This document shows, in pieces, positions 1 to 8,524 of a DNA stretch of 64,000 nucleotides. Below the pieces are notes generated by a model, which saw only the letters and a program-made list of their open reading frames with translations, ran no database searches and was not told the DNA's origin. How positions within the stretch are numbered: position 1 is the stretch's first letter; each line of letters starts with the position of its first letter. Source of the stretch: Clostridia bacterium (GTDB lineage Bacteria > Bacillota_A > Clostridia > Oscillospirales > CAG-272); contig JAFVXC010000043.1 of the NCBI GenBank assembly GCA_017501345.1, forward strand, positions 97,062 through 161,061, read 5' to 3'. Made by a program: the position numbers and the translations under genes.

Positions 1-120
1 CGTTACGCGCGTCTCGCTCAGACCTTCCCCGAAAGAGCACAGGCTCTCTTCGCACAGGCTGAAGAAAACGCGAAGGCAAAGTACGAGCGTCTCCAGAAGA
101 TGGGCAAGCTGTACGAATAA
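1..120 (+). CDS. nifJ: C-terminal end of probable pyruvate:ferredoxin oxidoreductase (partial)
   Basis: The window opens inside a plus-strand frame that runs 39 codons to a TAA at 118-120. The tail is strongly helical and charged, with the pattern PERAQALF..AEENAKAKYERL. This resembles the extreme C-terminus of pyruvate:ferredoxin (flavodoxin) oxidoreductases, which end in a helix of the kind NP..A..LF..AE..AK.RYE. That enzyme oxidises pyruvate to acetyl-CoA and CO2 and reduces ferredoxin in anaerobes, which fits the acetate kinase further on. No domain with cofactor ligands lies inside the window, so the call rests on the tail alone. Two hairpins follow directly. Confidence 0.6.
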   Translation, partial: RYARLAQTFPERAQALFAQAEENAKAKYERLQKMGKLYE

Positions 121-138
121 TTTTATAAACCCAAAAGT

Positions 139-167
139 AAGGGACTGCCGCAACGCGGCAGTCCCTT
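139..167 (+). terminator. Stem-loop after the nifJ-like gene
   Basis: A perfect 13-bp stem (139-151 with 155-167) and a 3-base loop lie 18 bases after the stop codon. The T-run after it is poor, so it may act together with the next hairpin, which serves the converging gene. Confidence 0.55.
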
Positions 168-181
168 CCTGAAACGAAAAG

Positions 182-208
182 AGAGGCTGAGCCGTTGGCT
201 CAGCCTCT
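182..208 (-). terminator. Terminator of the minus-strand gene ending at 225
   Basis: A 12-bp perfect stem (182-193 with 197-208) is followed on the minus strand by a T-rich tail (TCTCTTTTCGTTT). The stem core GCTGAGCC/GGCTCAGC belongs to the same sequence family as the hairpins at 52874 and 61427. Confidence 0.8.
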
Positions 209-224
209 TGTCGTCTATTCCTTT

Positions 225-1019
225 TTATCCGATCAGGTCAACGTAAGCACCGTAGATGCACGGAGCGGTGTGCGGTATCTGAAGGATGTCATTCATATCA
301 TAGATCGACCGTTCTCCTGCGCCCTCGCCGTAGATGCGGATCATCGCACCCGCGACAAAATTCTGCGCATCGCTCTCTCTGAGACAGTCCCGCAGCAGGA
401 TCGTGCAGGTGCTGCCGTCGAGCGCCTCGCAGATGTAGTAGGTCGTGTACTCACTGCCCTTGCGATAGCCCTCCTCATCTACGATGCGCTCCTTTATAAG
501 AAGTGTCATTGAGACGAATTTGTCCTCGTAGCTGTCTGCGAAGCGGTAAAATTCCTCTACAGAGATCTCCTCGCAGGCGGCGACGTATTCGGCGCGCGAA
601 AGGGAGGTGTCCACGGGATCGCTGAAGTAATTGATCACGCCTCGCACGATCGAGCTGATCCCGATGCTTGATAGAATCGCGTATACAGCTGTGATCACGA
701 TAACCGTTATTTTGATCCCCTTTTTGTGTGGGCTTGTGAGAAGCAGAATAATGCCTATGAGCGGAAAAACAAAGAGAATCAGGATGATGAACCACCAGCG
801 GTGATACCAATCAATGAAAGCAACCTTATACTGCGGTCCGCCGTGCTTCTTTTTTTTCTTCACAGCCCTTCGATTCCCCGCGCGCATATAGTCGGGACAA
901 CGCATACCGCACAGAGGGCAGTTGTCGTCCTCGAAAAAGCATCCGCAGTCGGGGCATTTATTCAGATCGGGGCGGTCGAGCTCCTCGTCGTCCACAAACG
1001 AACCGAGCATTCTTCCCAT
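225..1019 (-). CDS. Zinc-ribbon membrane protein, function unknown
   Basis: The 264-residue protein starts at an ATG preceded by a GAAAGGA ribosome site. Residues about 20-45 hold a CPDCG...CPLCG cysteine arrangement typical of a short zinc ribbon. A lysine-rich stretch follows, then two hydrophobic segments (about 75-95 and 103-125) and a soluble C-terminal half of about 130 residues that looks small and beta-rich. This is the common layout of Bacillota envelope proteins that place a zinc ribbon in the cytoplasm before membrane segments. I do not recognise a named family and assign no function. It probably shares a transcript with the secreted protein upstream (84-base gap). Confidence 0.8.
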   Translation of the reverse strand: MGRMLGSFVDDEELDRPDLNKCPDCGCFFEDDNCPLCGMRCPDYMRAGNRRAVKKKKKHGGPQYKVAFIDWYHRWWFIILILFVFPLIGIILLLTSPHKKGIKITVIVITAVYAILSSIGISSIVRGVINYFSDPVDTSLSRAEYVAACEEISVEEFYRFADSYEDKFVSMTLLIKERIVDEEGYRKGSEYTTYYICEALDGSTCTILLRDCLRESDAQNFVAGAMIRIYGEGAGERSIYDMNDILQIPHTAPCIYGAYVDLIG

Positions 1020-1103
1020 AGCTTCAGATGTCCTTTCTGTTATTTTGTGCGAGGGGATATCCTCAAGCGGAGCGCGAGGCAGAGCCCTGTAATATTCTTC
1101 CCT

Positions 1104-1877
1104 TTACTTCCCATAACGCCTGAGATACATCGACTCAAGCGTTCCCCTTCGGAGCAGAACGATCAGTACGACCGAAAGTGCAACGAGCACGAGCAGAATG
1201 CCCGACAGAAGCACGGGAAGTCTCGAGGCTCCTTCGGGTGGCGGATCCTCGGTGATCCGCAGGGTGAATGCCGACTGCTCGGGGAAAAAAGCGACAAGCG
1301 AGCTCCCGTACGACGACGTCAGCTCGGTCTCTGAGCCGTTTTCGTCGATCGACAAGACGCGCAGTCGATCTGCGTGCTTTGTCTTATGCTTGATCTGGAT
1401 CTTAAGAGCCTCTCTGTCAAATTCGAAGCCAAGGTCGACGTCGTAGACGACGTCCACGGGCGTTTCCTCGCCCGAGTCAACCGTTTCATCGGTGTCGGAT
1501 CCGTTCGTTTCCTCGACGATCTCCTTTACGTAGATCGTTACGGGCTCTCCGCGTTTTGCGATCTGTGAAACGAGACCCGCCGTCAGATAAAGCTTGAAAT
1601 CGCCGAGACTGATGTAGAGAGATACACCGTGCTCAGCGGTTTCGACGAAGGCGTCAAGCAGATCGACGTTTCCGTGCTCTGCATAGACTCTATGCAGGTG
1701 GAGTGCCGCCTGCGTGTCACCCTCTTCAAAGGAGTAGCTGTACAGTTTCGAGGGGATGATATCCTCGCCATCGTCCCCCGAGTGATCGTCGTCCTCGCCT
1801 GCGTATATGCAGAGCGGCGAGAGCAGGACCAGAAGAAAAACGAGAAGGAGGGTGCATATGCGTGATGCCCGCGACAT
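1104..1877 (-). CDS. Secreted, C-terminally membrane-anchored protein, function unknown
   Basis: The 257-residue protein has a signal peptide (positive residues, then a leucine-rich core at about 8-26 ending in a YAG site). A charged, acidic extracytoplasmic region follows, and a single C-terminal membrane helix (about 222-245) is trailed by a short basic tail. The two acidic stretches (EDDDHSGDDGED and the DTDETVDSGEE region) look like flexible linkers between beta-strand-rich segments. The orientation predicted is outside for the main body, with a cytoplasmic C-terminus. No enzyme motif is visible. It sits between the UPF0210 gene and the zinc-ribbon membrane protein. Confidence 0.78.
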   Translation of the reverse strand: MSRASRICTLLLVFLLVLLSPLCIYAGEDDDHSGDDGEDIIPSKLYSYSFEEGDTQAALHLHRVYAEHGNVDLLDAFVETAEHGVSLYISLGDFKLYLTAGLVSQIAKRGEPVTIYVKEIVEETNGSDTDETVDSGEETPVDVVYDVDLGFEFDREALKIQIKHKTKHADRLRVLSIDENGSETELTSSYGSSLVAFFPEQSAFTLRITEDPPPEGASRLPVLLSGILLVLVALSVVLIVLLRRGTLESMYLRRYGK

Positions 1878-1915
1878 ATCTTCTCCTCCTTCCTTTTTGT
1901 TACTTTGCCCGAAAA

Positions 1916-3274
1916 TCAGTTCTTCAGACTGTGGATCGGTGCAGGGATACGTCCGCCGCGTCCGATGAATTTAGCGGGCGAATAGGGATTCAGCTCGATG
2001 ATCGGTGCGTGACCGAGCAGACCGCCGAATTCGACCGTGTCACCCGGCTTCTTGCCGAATGCGGGAATGACACGCACCGCCGTCGTCTTGGTGTTGACGA
2101 CACCGATCGAGATCTCGTCCGCAATAATGCCGCAGATGACGTCCTCGGGAGTGTCTCCGGGGATCGCGATCATATCGAGACCGACCGAGCAGACCGCCGT
2201 CATCGCCTCGAGCTTTTCGATCGACAGAGCACCTCTCTCGACCGCCGCGATCATTCCCGCATCCTCCGAGACCGGAATGAAAGCACCCGAAAGACCGCCG
2301 ACGTGGTTCGATGCCATAACGCCGCCCTTCTTGACGGCATCGTTCAGCATTGCGAGGCAGGCAGTCGTGCCGTGTGCACCGCAGGATTCAAGTCCCATAT
2401 CCTCAAGGATCTGTGCGACAGAGTCGCCGATCGCAGGGGTGGGCGCGAGAGACAGATCGATGATGCCGAAGGGTACACCGAGCCTTCTCGACGCCTCGGA
2501 TGCAACGAGCTGACCGACGCGAGTGATCTTGAACGCAGTTTTCTTAATGAGCTCGGCAAGCTCGGAAAGGTCGCAGTTGCCTGCGCGCTCGATCGCCGAG
2601 CTGACGACACCGGGGCCCGAAACGCCGACGTTGATGACGCAGTCGGGCTCGCCGACGCCGTGGAAGGCGCCTGCCATAAAGGGATTGTCCTCGGGAACGT
2701 TTGCAAATACGACGAGCTTCGCGCATCCGATCGAGTTTCTGTCCTTCGTCAGCTCTGCCGCGCGGACGATGGTCTTTCCCATCAGGCGGATGGCATCCAT
2801 ATTGATGCCCGCCTTTGTCGTTGCGACGTTGACCGACGAGCAGACGAGCTCGGTCTCGGCAAGTGCCTCGGGGATCGCCGCGATGAGATTGCGGTCGCCT
2901 GCGGTCATTCCCTTGTGAACGAGTGCCGAGTAACCGCCGATGAAGTTGATCCCCGTTGTCTCGGCAGCCCTTTGCAGGGTGTGCGCGACCTTGATAAAGC
3001 CGTCCTTCGAAAGACTTCCGCCGACGAGCGAGATAGGCGTGACCGAAACGCGCTTATTGACGATCGGTACGCCGTAGTCCTTTTCGATCGCGCAGCCCGT
3101 CTCAACGAGGTGCTCTGCGGAGTGGGTGATCTTATCGTATATCTTGCGGCAGAGCACGTCCTCGTCGTCCGAGATGCAGTCGAAAAGCGAAATGCCCATC
3201 GTGATCGTTCGGATGTCGAGGTTTTCCTGCCGTATCATCTGGATGGTTTCCAGAATGTCCTGTGTATTCAGCAT
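1916..3274 (-). CDS. PFL-family (UPF0210/DUF711) protein
   Basis: The 452-residue protein has the family's usual length and start ([14 protein letters not shown]) and its repeated glycine-rich core, including [17 protein letters not shown] and a C-terminal [13 protein letters not shown]. Proteins of this family look like relatives of the glycyl radical enzyme fold but lack a radical glycine loop. Their reaction is not established. It lies 34 bases downstream of an ACT-domain protein on the same strand. That pairing is conserved in Bacillota and suggests that the ACT protein senses an amino acid or small ligand for it. Family assignment is firm and the function is open. Confidence 0.92.
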   Translation of the reverse strand: MLNTQDILETIQMIRQENLDIRTITMGISLFDCISDDEDVLCRKIYDKITHSAEHLVETGCAIEKDYGVPIVNKRVSVTPISLVGGSLSKDGFIKVAHTLQRAAETTGINFIGGYSALVHKGMTAGDRNLIAAIPEALAETELVCSSVNVATTKAGINMDAIRLMGKTIVRAAELTKDRNSIGCAKLVVFANVPEDNPFMAGAFHGVGEPDCVINVGVSGPGVVSSAIERAGNCDLSELAELIKKTAFKITRVGQLVASEASRRLGVPFGIIDLSLAPTPAIGDSVAQILEDMGLESCGAHGTTACLAMLNDAVKKGGVMASNHVGGLSGAFIPVSEDAGMIAAVERGALSIEKLEAMTAVCSVGLDMIAIPGDTPEDVICGIIADEISIGVVNTKTTAVRVIPAFGKKPGDTVEFGGLLGHAPIIELNPYSPAKFIGRGGRIPAPIHSLKN

Positions 3275-3308
3275 TACGGTACAGTCCTTTCAAAAAGTGA
3301 GAGCGGTG

Positions 3309-3578
3309 TCAAATGTGATGCATTGTGTTGAAGATATCCTCGTGCATCGAGTTGATCTCAAGATGCTTCTTTTCTCCGAGCATATGGAGCTGATCGGAAA
3401 AGTCCGAGAAGGGGATCGTGAGCTTGTCGATGTCTGCGAGCATGATCATTGCAAAATAGTCTTGGATGATGCTCTGGGTGACGTCGAGAATGTTGACCTT
3501 GTACTCGGCACAAACGGTTGCGACGTCTGCGATGATGCCGACCGAGTCCTTGCCCGTTACGGTGATGACTGCTTTCAT
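3309..3578 (-). CDS. ACT-domain protein (UPF0237 type)
   Basis: This 89-residue protein is a single ACT domain: it begins MKAVITVTGKDSVGII and continues with the VNILDVTQSI turn seen in ACT ligand-binding proteins. I chose the ATG at 3578 because GGAGAA lies just upstream of it. A longer frame to 3770 exists, but it would enter low-quality sequence and overlap the next gene. ACT domains bind amino acids or similar effectors at a dimer interface. The UPF0210 gene follows 34 bases downstream and is the likely partner. Confidence 0.9.
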   Translation of the reverse strand: MKAVITVTGKDSVGIIADVATVCAEYKVNILDVTQSIIQDYFAMIMLADIDKLTIPFSDFSDQLHMLGEKKHLEINSMHEDIFNTMHHI

Positions 3579-3645
3579 ATTGGTTCTCCTTTTTTGATAT
3601 ACGTGTATAGTGGTTTTACGGATCGGGCGTACGGACGCCCGATTT

Positions 3646-4215
3646 TTAAGTGTTTCCCGAGCTCCGATCGCGCTTCGCGGTCGTACTGCCTGCATACGTC
3701 CGCAGGAAGCGGTAGGCGTTGTCGGTGAGTTCGAAGTAAAACGCGGCGGTTTTTTCGTCCTCTTCTTCAAAGATGCAGCACCAGATCTCTTTTCCGCGGT
3801 TCTCGTCGGCGTTTTGCGACGACAGTGCGAAATATTGCTTTTCGGGTGCGTATTTTGATAGGATCCTCGTACTGTCGGTGCTTCCGTACGGAAACGCCGC
3901 CTTGATCTCTCTCATATCCTGCTCGAACACGACTCTGCGCGCGCTACCTCCGTAGATGCGAGAGAAAACGAGCACGCCACCCGTCATGGTATATTCGTAT
4001 TCCACGCGGGTCTTGCGCCAGGTGACGAGAAAGAGTGGAATATCAATGAGCACGGCAACCGTGATTGCAGGCACGAGTGCCTGCCACACGAGTCCGAGCA
4101 TCGTAGAAACGAATAGGATGAATGTGTAAAGCAGGATGAAAACGATGCGGAGAGCGATCTGTGCTCCCCCGAGCTTCTGCTTTACCGTGTGCTCGCAGAT
4201 TTGACTGTATTCCAT
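3646..4215 (-). CDS. Small membrane protein with PH-like tail, function unknown
   Basis: The protein has 189 residues. Two hydrophobic helices (about 22-42 and 47-66) form a hairpin in the membrane. The following 110 residues have alternating beta pattern and could be a cytoplasmic PH-like or lipid-facing domain, but that is a guess from layout. The start ATG at 4215 is 10 bases after the glutamine synthetase stop on the same strand, so the two are probably cotranscribed. No catalytic motif is visible. Confidence 0.75.
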   Translation of the reverse strand: MEYSQICEHTVKQKLGGAQIALRIVFILLYTFILFVSTMLGLVWQALVPAITVAVLIDIPLFLVTWRKTRVEYEYTMTGGVLVFSRIYGGSARRVVFEQDMREIKAAFPYGSTDSTRILSKYAPEKQYFALSSQNADENRGKEIWCCIFEEEDEKTAAFYFELTDNAYRFLRTYAGSTTAKRDRSSGNT

Positions 4216-4225
4216 AGCCGATAAT

Positions 4226-6316
4226 TTACTGACGGTGCGTCATATCCCCGTAGGTGGGAAGCGGCCAGGCGTCCTGTGCGGTGAGTGATTCGAGGGCATC
4301 AACCTTCTCACGGAGCGCAGCCATCGCGGGCACGATGCGGTTGGCGTAAAGGAGTGCCGCACGGATCGCGTGCTTTTCCTCATTCGCCGCAGTGACCTCC
4401 CTTGACAGCGCGTTCAGTGCGTCATATGCCTCGTCCTGCAGGAGGGAGAGACGGGTGATCAGCTCCTTTTCCATACGGCAGGGCGCGTCGGGAAGCACGT
4501 CGAGCTTTGCGCGCAGGGTCTTGGAGAGTGAGAAAATATAGGTCTCAACGGCGGGAAGAATCTGCTTCTGCGCCATATCGATCATCGTCCGCGCCTCAAT
4601 GCGAACGGTTTTGTAGTAATTTTCGTACAGAATGTACTTACGTGCCTCGATCTCGGTGTCGCTGAAGATCGCGAATTCCGAGAAGAGAGCGACGTTCTTC
4701 GGTGCGTCGAATACGTCAAACGCCTCGACCGAGGTGCGGAGATTCAGAAGTCCGCGGCGCTCTGCCTCGGTCTCCCAGCCCTGCGTATAGCTGTCTCCGT
4801 TGAAGATGATGCGGCCGTGACGTGCGAAGGTCTCGCGAATGACTGCTGCGATCGTTTCCTGCTTGTTTTCGGATGCCTCTATGCGGTCTGCGAATTCGCG
4901 GAATTCCTTTGCGACGGTCGTGTTGAGGATAACGTTCGGCATCGCGATGTTCTGCGATGAGCCGAGCATACGGAATTCGAATTTATTGCCCGTGAACGCG
5001 AAGGGAGACGTACGGTTACGGTCGGTCGTGTCCTTCTCAAAGACGGGGATCGAATGGATGCCGAGATCCATCTTTGCGTGTTTGCCACAGAGATATTCGG
5101 TGTCCGATACGATCGAATCGATGATATCGGAAAGCTCCTCACCGACGAACATCGAGACGATCGCGGGAGGTGCCTCGCACGCGCCGAGACGGTGGTCGTT
5201 GCCTGCCGAGGCGATCGACAGACGCATCAGATCCTGATATTCGTCTACCGCCTTTACGACGGCTGCGAGGATCAGAAGGAACTGTGTATTCTCGATCGGG
5301 CTCTTGCCGGGATTCAATAGGTTTTTGCCGAGATCGGTCGAAAGCGACCAGTTGTTGTGCTTGCCTGAGCCGCTGATGCCCGCAAAGGGCTTTTCGTGCA
5401 GGAGGCAGGCGAGTCCGTGCTTTTCCGCGACGCGCTTCATCAACTCCATCGTGAGGAGGTTTTGGTCGACAGCCATATTCGTCGTCGCATAGATCGGCGC
5501 CATTTCGTGCTGTGCGGGGGCTGCCTCGTTGTGCTTCGATTTCGAGCTGATGCCGAACTTCCAGAGCTCGCGGTCGAGATCCTCCATAAATGCGGCGACC
5601 TTCGGCTTGAGCGGACCGAGGTAGTGATCCTTCAGATCCTGCCGTTTCGGAGCGGGTGCGCCGAAGAGGGTTCTTCCCGTGTAGAGAAGGTCGTCCCGTT
5701 CACTGTAATATTCGCGGTTGATGAGGAAGTACTCCTGCTCTGCGCCTACCGTCGTAGTGACCCTTTTCGTCGTTTCGTCGCCGAAAATGCGCAGAATGCG
5801 GAGCGCCTGTTCGCTGATCGCCTCCATCGAGCGGAGAAGCGGCGTTTTATAGTCGAGCGACTCGCCCGTATAGGAGCAGAATGCGGTCGGAATATAGAGA
5901 GTACCGTCCTTCACGAAGGCGTAGGACGAGGGATCCCACGCGGTGTATCCGCGCGCCGAGCAGGTCGCACGAAGTCCGCCCGAGGGGAAGGAGGAGGCGT
6001 CGGGCTCACCCTGAACGAGCGACTTTCCCGAAAGCTCCATTACGACCTGATCACCCGCGATCGGCTCAATGAAGCTGTCGTGCTTCTCCGCCGTGACCGT
6101 GGTGAGGGGCTGGAACCAGTGTGTATAGTGTGTAGCGCCCTTTTCGATCGCCCATTCCTTCATCGCAGACGCAACCGTGTCCGCGATCGATCCGTCGATC
6201 TGTTTACCCGTTGAGATAGTCTTGCGAAGCGATTTGTAGACCTCCTTCGGGAGCTTCGCGCGCATCACGCTGTCGTTGAATACCATACTGCCGTAAAGCT
6301 CGGGGATAGTTGCCAT
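4226..6316 (-). CDS. glnN: Glutamine synthetase, type III
   Basis: At 696 residues this has the length typical of the large GSIII class rather than the ~450-residue GSI. It carries the class N-terminus (ELYGSMVFND), the signature KHNEAAPAQHEMAPI, the ATP/glutamate segment GSGKHNNWS and the late stretch NRTSPFAFTGNKFEFRMLGSSQ. It makes glutamine from glutamate, ammonia and ATP in the cytoplasm and is the main ammonium-assimilating enzyme of many anaerobes. The start is fixed by AAGAGGTG upstream of ATG 6316. The C26 amidohydrolase gene lies upstream on the same strand. Confidence 0.97.
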   Translation of the reverse strand: MATIPELYGSMVFNDSVMRAKLPKEVYKSLRKTISTGKQIDGSIADTVASAMKEWAIEKGATHYTHWFQPLTTVTAEKHDSFIEPIAGDQVVMELSGKSLVQGEPDASSFPSGGLRATCSARGYTAWDPSSYAFVKDGTLYIPTAFCSYTGESLDYKTPLLRSMEAISEQALRILRIFGDETTKRVTTTVGAEQEYFLINREYYSERDDLLYTGRTLFGAPAPKRQDLKDHYLGPLKPKVAAFMEDLDRELWKFGISSKSKHNEAAPAQHEMAPIYATTNMAVDQNLLTMELMKRVAEKHGLACLLHEKPFAGISGSGKHNNWSLSTDLGKNLLNPGKSPIENTQFLLILAAVVKAVDEYQDLMRLSIASAGNDHRLGACEAPPAIVSMFVGEELSDIIDSIVSDTEYLCGKHAKMDLGIHSIPVFEKDTTDRNRTSPFAFTGNKFEFRMLGSSQNIAMPNVILNTTVAKEFREFADRIEASENKQETIAAVIRETFARHGRIIFNGDSYTQGWETEAERRGLLNLRTSVEAFDVFDAPKNVALFSEFAIFSDTEIEARKYILYENYYKTVRIEARTMIDMAQKQILPAVETYIFSLSKTLRAKLDVLPDAPCRMEKELITRLSLLQDEAYDALNALSREVTAANEEKHAIRAALLYANRIVPAMAALREKVDALESLTAQDAWPLPTYGDMTHRQ

Positions 6317-6385
6317 ATTTTTACACCTCTTATGAGTTGAATTTCTGAAAATGCGGACGGGATGGAGCCCCGCGCGCGAAAACGC

Positions 6386-7066
6386 TTATATAGCCGCGAC
6401 AAATGCGCGGAAGAGAGCCCTTGCGTGTTCCGATGATGTATACATCAGCTCGGGATGCCACTGTACGCCTACGAAAAAGGGGTGCGTGGGATCCTCGAGT
6501 GCCTCGATCGTTCCGTCCGCAGCGTGTGCGACGACGCGAAGAGCGGGCGCTGATGTCTTTACCGCCTGGTGGTGGAAGCTGTTGACCTCGACCGTCTCGC
6601 TGCCGAGGATCCCGTAAAGGCGGGAATCGGGCAGAAGCTCTACGCGGTGCTTCGGGATAGCTCCCTGTTCGGTCTGTCGATGCTCGTCGATGTGCTGATG
6701 GAGCGTACCGCCGCACGCGACGTTCAAAAGCTGAACCCCGCGGCAGATGCCGAGGATCGGCTTTCCTGTCCGAAGGACCTCCGGAAAGAGCAGAAATTCG
6801 AAGCGATCGCGACCGGGATCGGAGACGACCAGCTCGGACGCCTTTTCCTCGCCGTAGCGAGAAGGCTCGAGATCGACACCGCCCGAGAAGAGAAATGCGT
6901 CGAAGCGCTCAGCGTAAAAGCGGATCACGGCGGGATCCTCCGAATACGGAAGCGTGACGGGAATGGCGCCGCAGTCGAGAAGGGCGGCGGGATACTCGGG
7001 GGAGAGTCTTATTTTTCCGTCGTCCGAATATGCGGGAATGATAGCGATGAGGGGGGATGATTTCAT
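6386..7066 (-). CDS. Class I glutamine amidotransferase-like hydrolase (peptidase C26, gamma-glutamyl-GABA hydrolase type)
   Basis: The 226-residue protein has the C26 triad signs: the nucleophile elbow GICRG (cysteine about residue 100), a histidine in GVQWHPEL and a glutamate two residues after it. The FSGGVDLEPSRYGEE stretch is typical of PuuD-like gamma-glutamyl hydrolases, which cut gamma-glutamyl amides such as gamma-glutamyl-GABA. The substrate cannot be read from sequence, and the rest of a putrescine pathway is not in the window. It lies upstream of glnN with a 69-base gap, so a link to glutamine or polyamine nitrogen use is plausible. Confidence 0.85.
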   Translation of the reverse strand: MKSSPLIAIIPAYSDDGKIRLSPEYPAALLDCGAIPVTLPYSEDPAVIRFYAERFDAFLFSGGVDLEPSRYGEEKASELVVSDPGRDRFEFLLFPEVLRTGKPILGICRGVQLLNVACGGTLHQHIDEHRQTEQGAIPKHRVELLPDSRLYGILGSETVEVNSFHHQAVKTSAPALRVVAHAADGTIEALEDPTHPFFVGVQWHPELMYTSSEHARALFRAFVAAI

Positions 7067-7168
7067 TGTAGTGTATGCCTCCGTGACGATCGAAACTATT
7101 TCATCTTATTATATCGCATTTTTCAGCGAAAATCAAGAGTTATTCTATATTTTATTTACTGAATTGTA

Positions 7169-7197
7169 TTTACAAACCGAGAAAAGTGTGCTAAAAT
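7169..7197 (+). promoter_or_regulatory. Promoter of mtlD
   Basis: TTTACA (7169-7174), a 17-base spacer and TAAAAT (7192-7197) lie about 40 bases before the mtlD start. A TGTGC before the -10 gives an extended -10 element. The spacer closely matches that of the promoter at 27054. Confidence 0.8.
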
Positions 7198-7238
7198 AAA
7201 TTATCGTTAATTATTTCACTTTTCAAAAGGAGACAGAA

Positions 7239-8462
7239 ATGAACGCTGTAATGTACGGTGCCGGTAATATCGGCAGAGGTTTTATCGGGCAGAGACTATA
7301 TCTTTCGGGATACCACACCACCTTTATCGACGTGAACGACACGGTCGTGAGGCTTCTCAACGAGGAAAAGCGGTATCCCATTTTCGTCACGCGAGGAACC
7401 GAATACGTTCCCGAATGGGTCGAGAATATCGACGCCGTTGACGGTAAGGACAAGGATGCTGTTGTAACGGCGATCGAAGGGTGTGATCTTCTTTGCACCG
7501 CACTCGGTGTGCCGATCCTTCCCCGCGTTGCTCCGCTGATCGCTGAGGCTGTTGTGAAACGTCTTGAGCAGGACAAGCCTTTAAATGTTCTGATCTGTGA
7601 AAATATGATCGGCTCGAACGAATACCTCCACGGTCTTGTCGAGCCCTTGATCCCCGACGAATATAAGACTGCGTTTGAAGAGAAGATCGGCTTCGTCTGC
7701 GTTTCGGTCGGACGTACCGTCCCTCCGACGCCCGAGGACATTCTCGAAAAATATCCCCTCGCCGCTTGTGCAGAGCCGTACAGCGAGCTTCCCGTCGACG
7801 CCTCGGGCTTCCGCCCCGTCGGATGTGAATATCCGCCCATCCTCGAGCTCGTTCCCTTCTCCCCTTTCCGCTTTTTCATCGAGCGTAAGCTTCTGATCCA
7901 TAATATGGGTCACGCGCTTCAGGCGTACTACGGCTACGTCAAGGGGCTGAATTACATATTTGAGGCGGCGACTGACGGCGAGATCAAGTATGTCCTCACT
8001 CGCGCGCTCCTCGAATCGGCACGCGCACTCTGTAAGCGCCACGGAGCGCCCCTCGACGAAACGATGCAGTTTGTCGAGGACTTGATGGTGCGCTTTGAAA
8101 ACAAGCTCCTTGTTGATTCCTTCGACCGTGTCGGACGCGACCCGAAGCGTAAGCTTTCCGAAAACGACCGTCTCGTCGGCGCATTCAAGATGGTGAAGGA
8201 GGAGGGTGGCGTTCCTGCGCATATCGCGGTCGGTATCGCGGCAGGCTATCTGTTTGCAGAGCCCTCCGATCCCGCGGCGGTCGAGATCACCGATTACGTG
8301 AAGGAAAACGGCCTCGAAAAGGCGCTTCTGAAGTACAGCAATATTACCGATGCGGATGACGTCAAGATGATCAGGACCTTCTACGATCTCTTCGTGTCGA
8401 AGGCACCCTTCACCCGCTTCGTCGAAACGCTTGCGGAGATGAAAAGCGTGAACGCGCATTGA
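7239..8462 (+). CDS. mtlD: Mannitol-1-phosphate 5-dehydrogenase
   Basis: The 407-residue enzyme begins with a Rossmann NAD site (MNAVMYGAGNIGRGFIG) and keeps the long-chain mannitol dehydrogenase signature region around KLLIHNMGHA. It interconverts mannitol 1-phosphate and fructose 6-phosphate with NAD(H). A close relative acting on another hexitol phosphate cannot be excluded. GGAGACAG precedes the ATG. No mannitol PTS genes are nearby, so the direction of use (sugar alcohol breakdown or NADH disposal) is not clear from context. Confidence 0.9.
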   Translation: MNAVMYGAGNIGRGFIGQRLYLSGYHTTFIDVNDTVVRLLNEEKRYPIFVTRGTEYVPEWVENIDAVDGKDKDAVVTAIEGCDLLCTALGVPILPRVAPLIAEAVVKRLEQDKPLNVLICENMIGSNEYLHGLVEPLIPDEYKTAFEEKIGFVCVSVGRTVPPTPEDILEKYPLAACAEPYSELPVDASGFRPVGCEYPPILELVPFSPFRFFIERKLLIHNMGHALQAYYGYVKGLNYIFEAATDGEIKYVLTRALLESARALCKRHGAPLDETMQFVEDLMVRFENKLLVDSFDRVGRDPKRKLSENDRLVGAFKMVKEEGGVPAHIAVGIAAGYLFAEPSDPAAVEITDYVKENGLEKALLKYSNITDADDVKMIRTFYDLFVSKAPFTRFVETLAEMKSVNAH

Positions 8463-8524
8463 TCTGTCGTAGAGAGGCGGGCTTTGATCCGCCTCTCTCG
8501 TGCTACAATAGAGAGGAGCTCCGA

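Noticed and set aside
1862..3331. Long plus-strand open frame of 489 codons opposite the UPF0210 gene
   Set aside because: It is an antisense shadow of a well-matched conserved gene, with a composition rich in Arg, Asp and Cys and no ribosome site.
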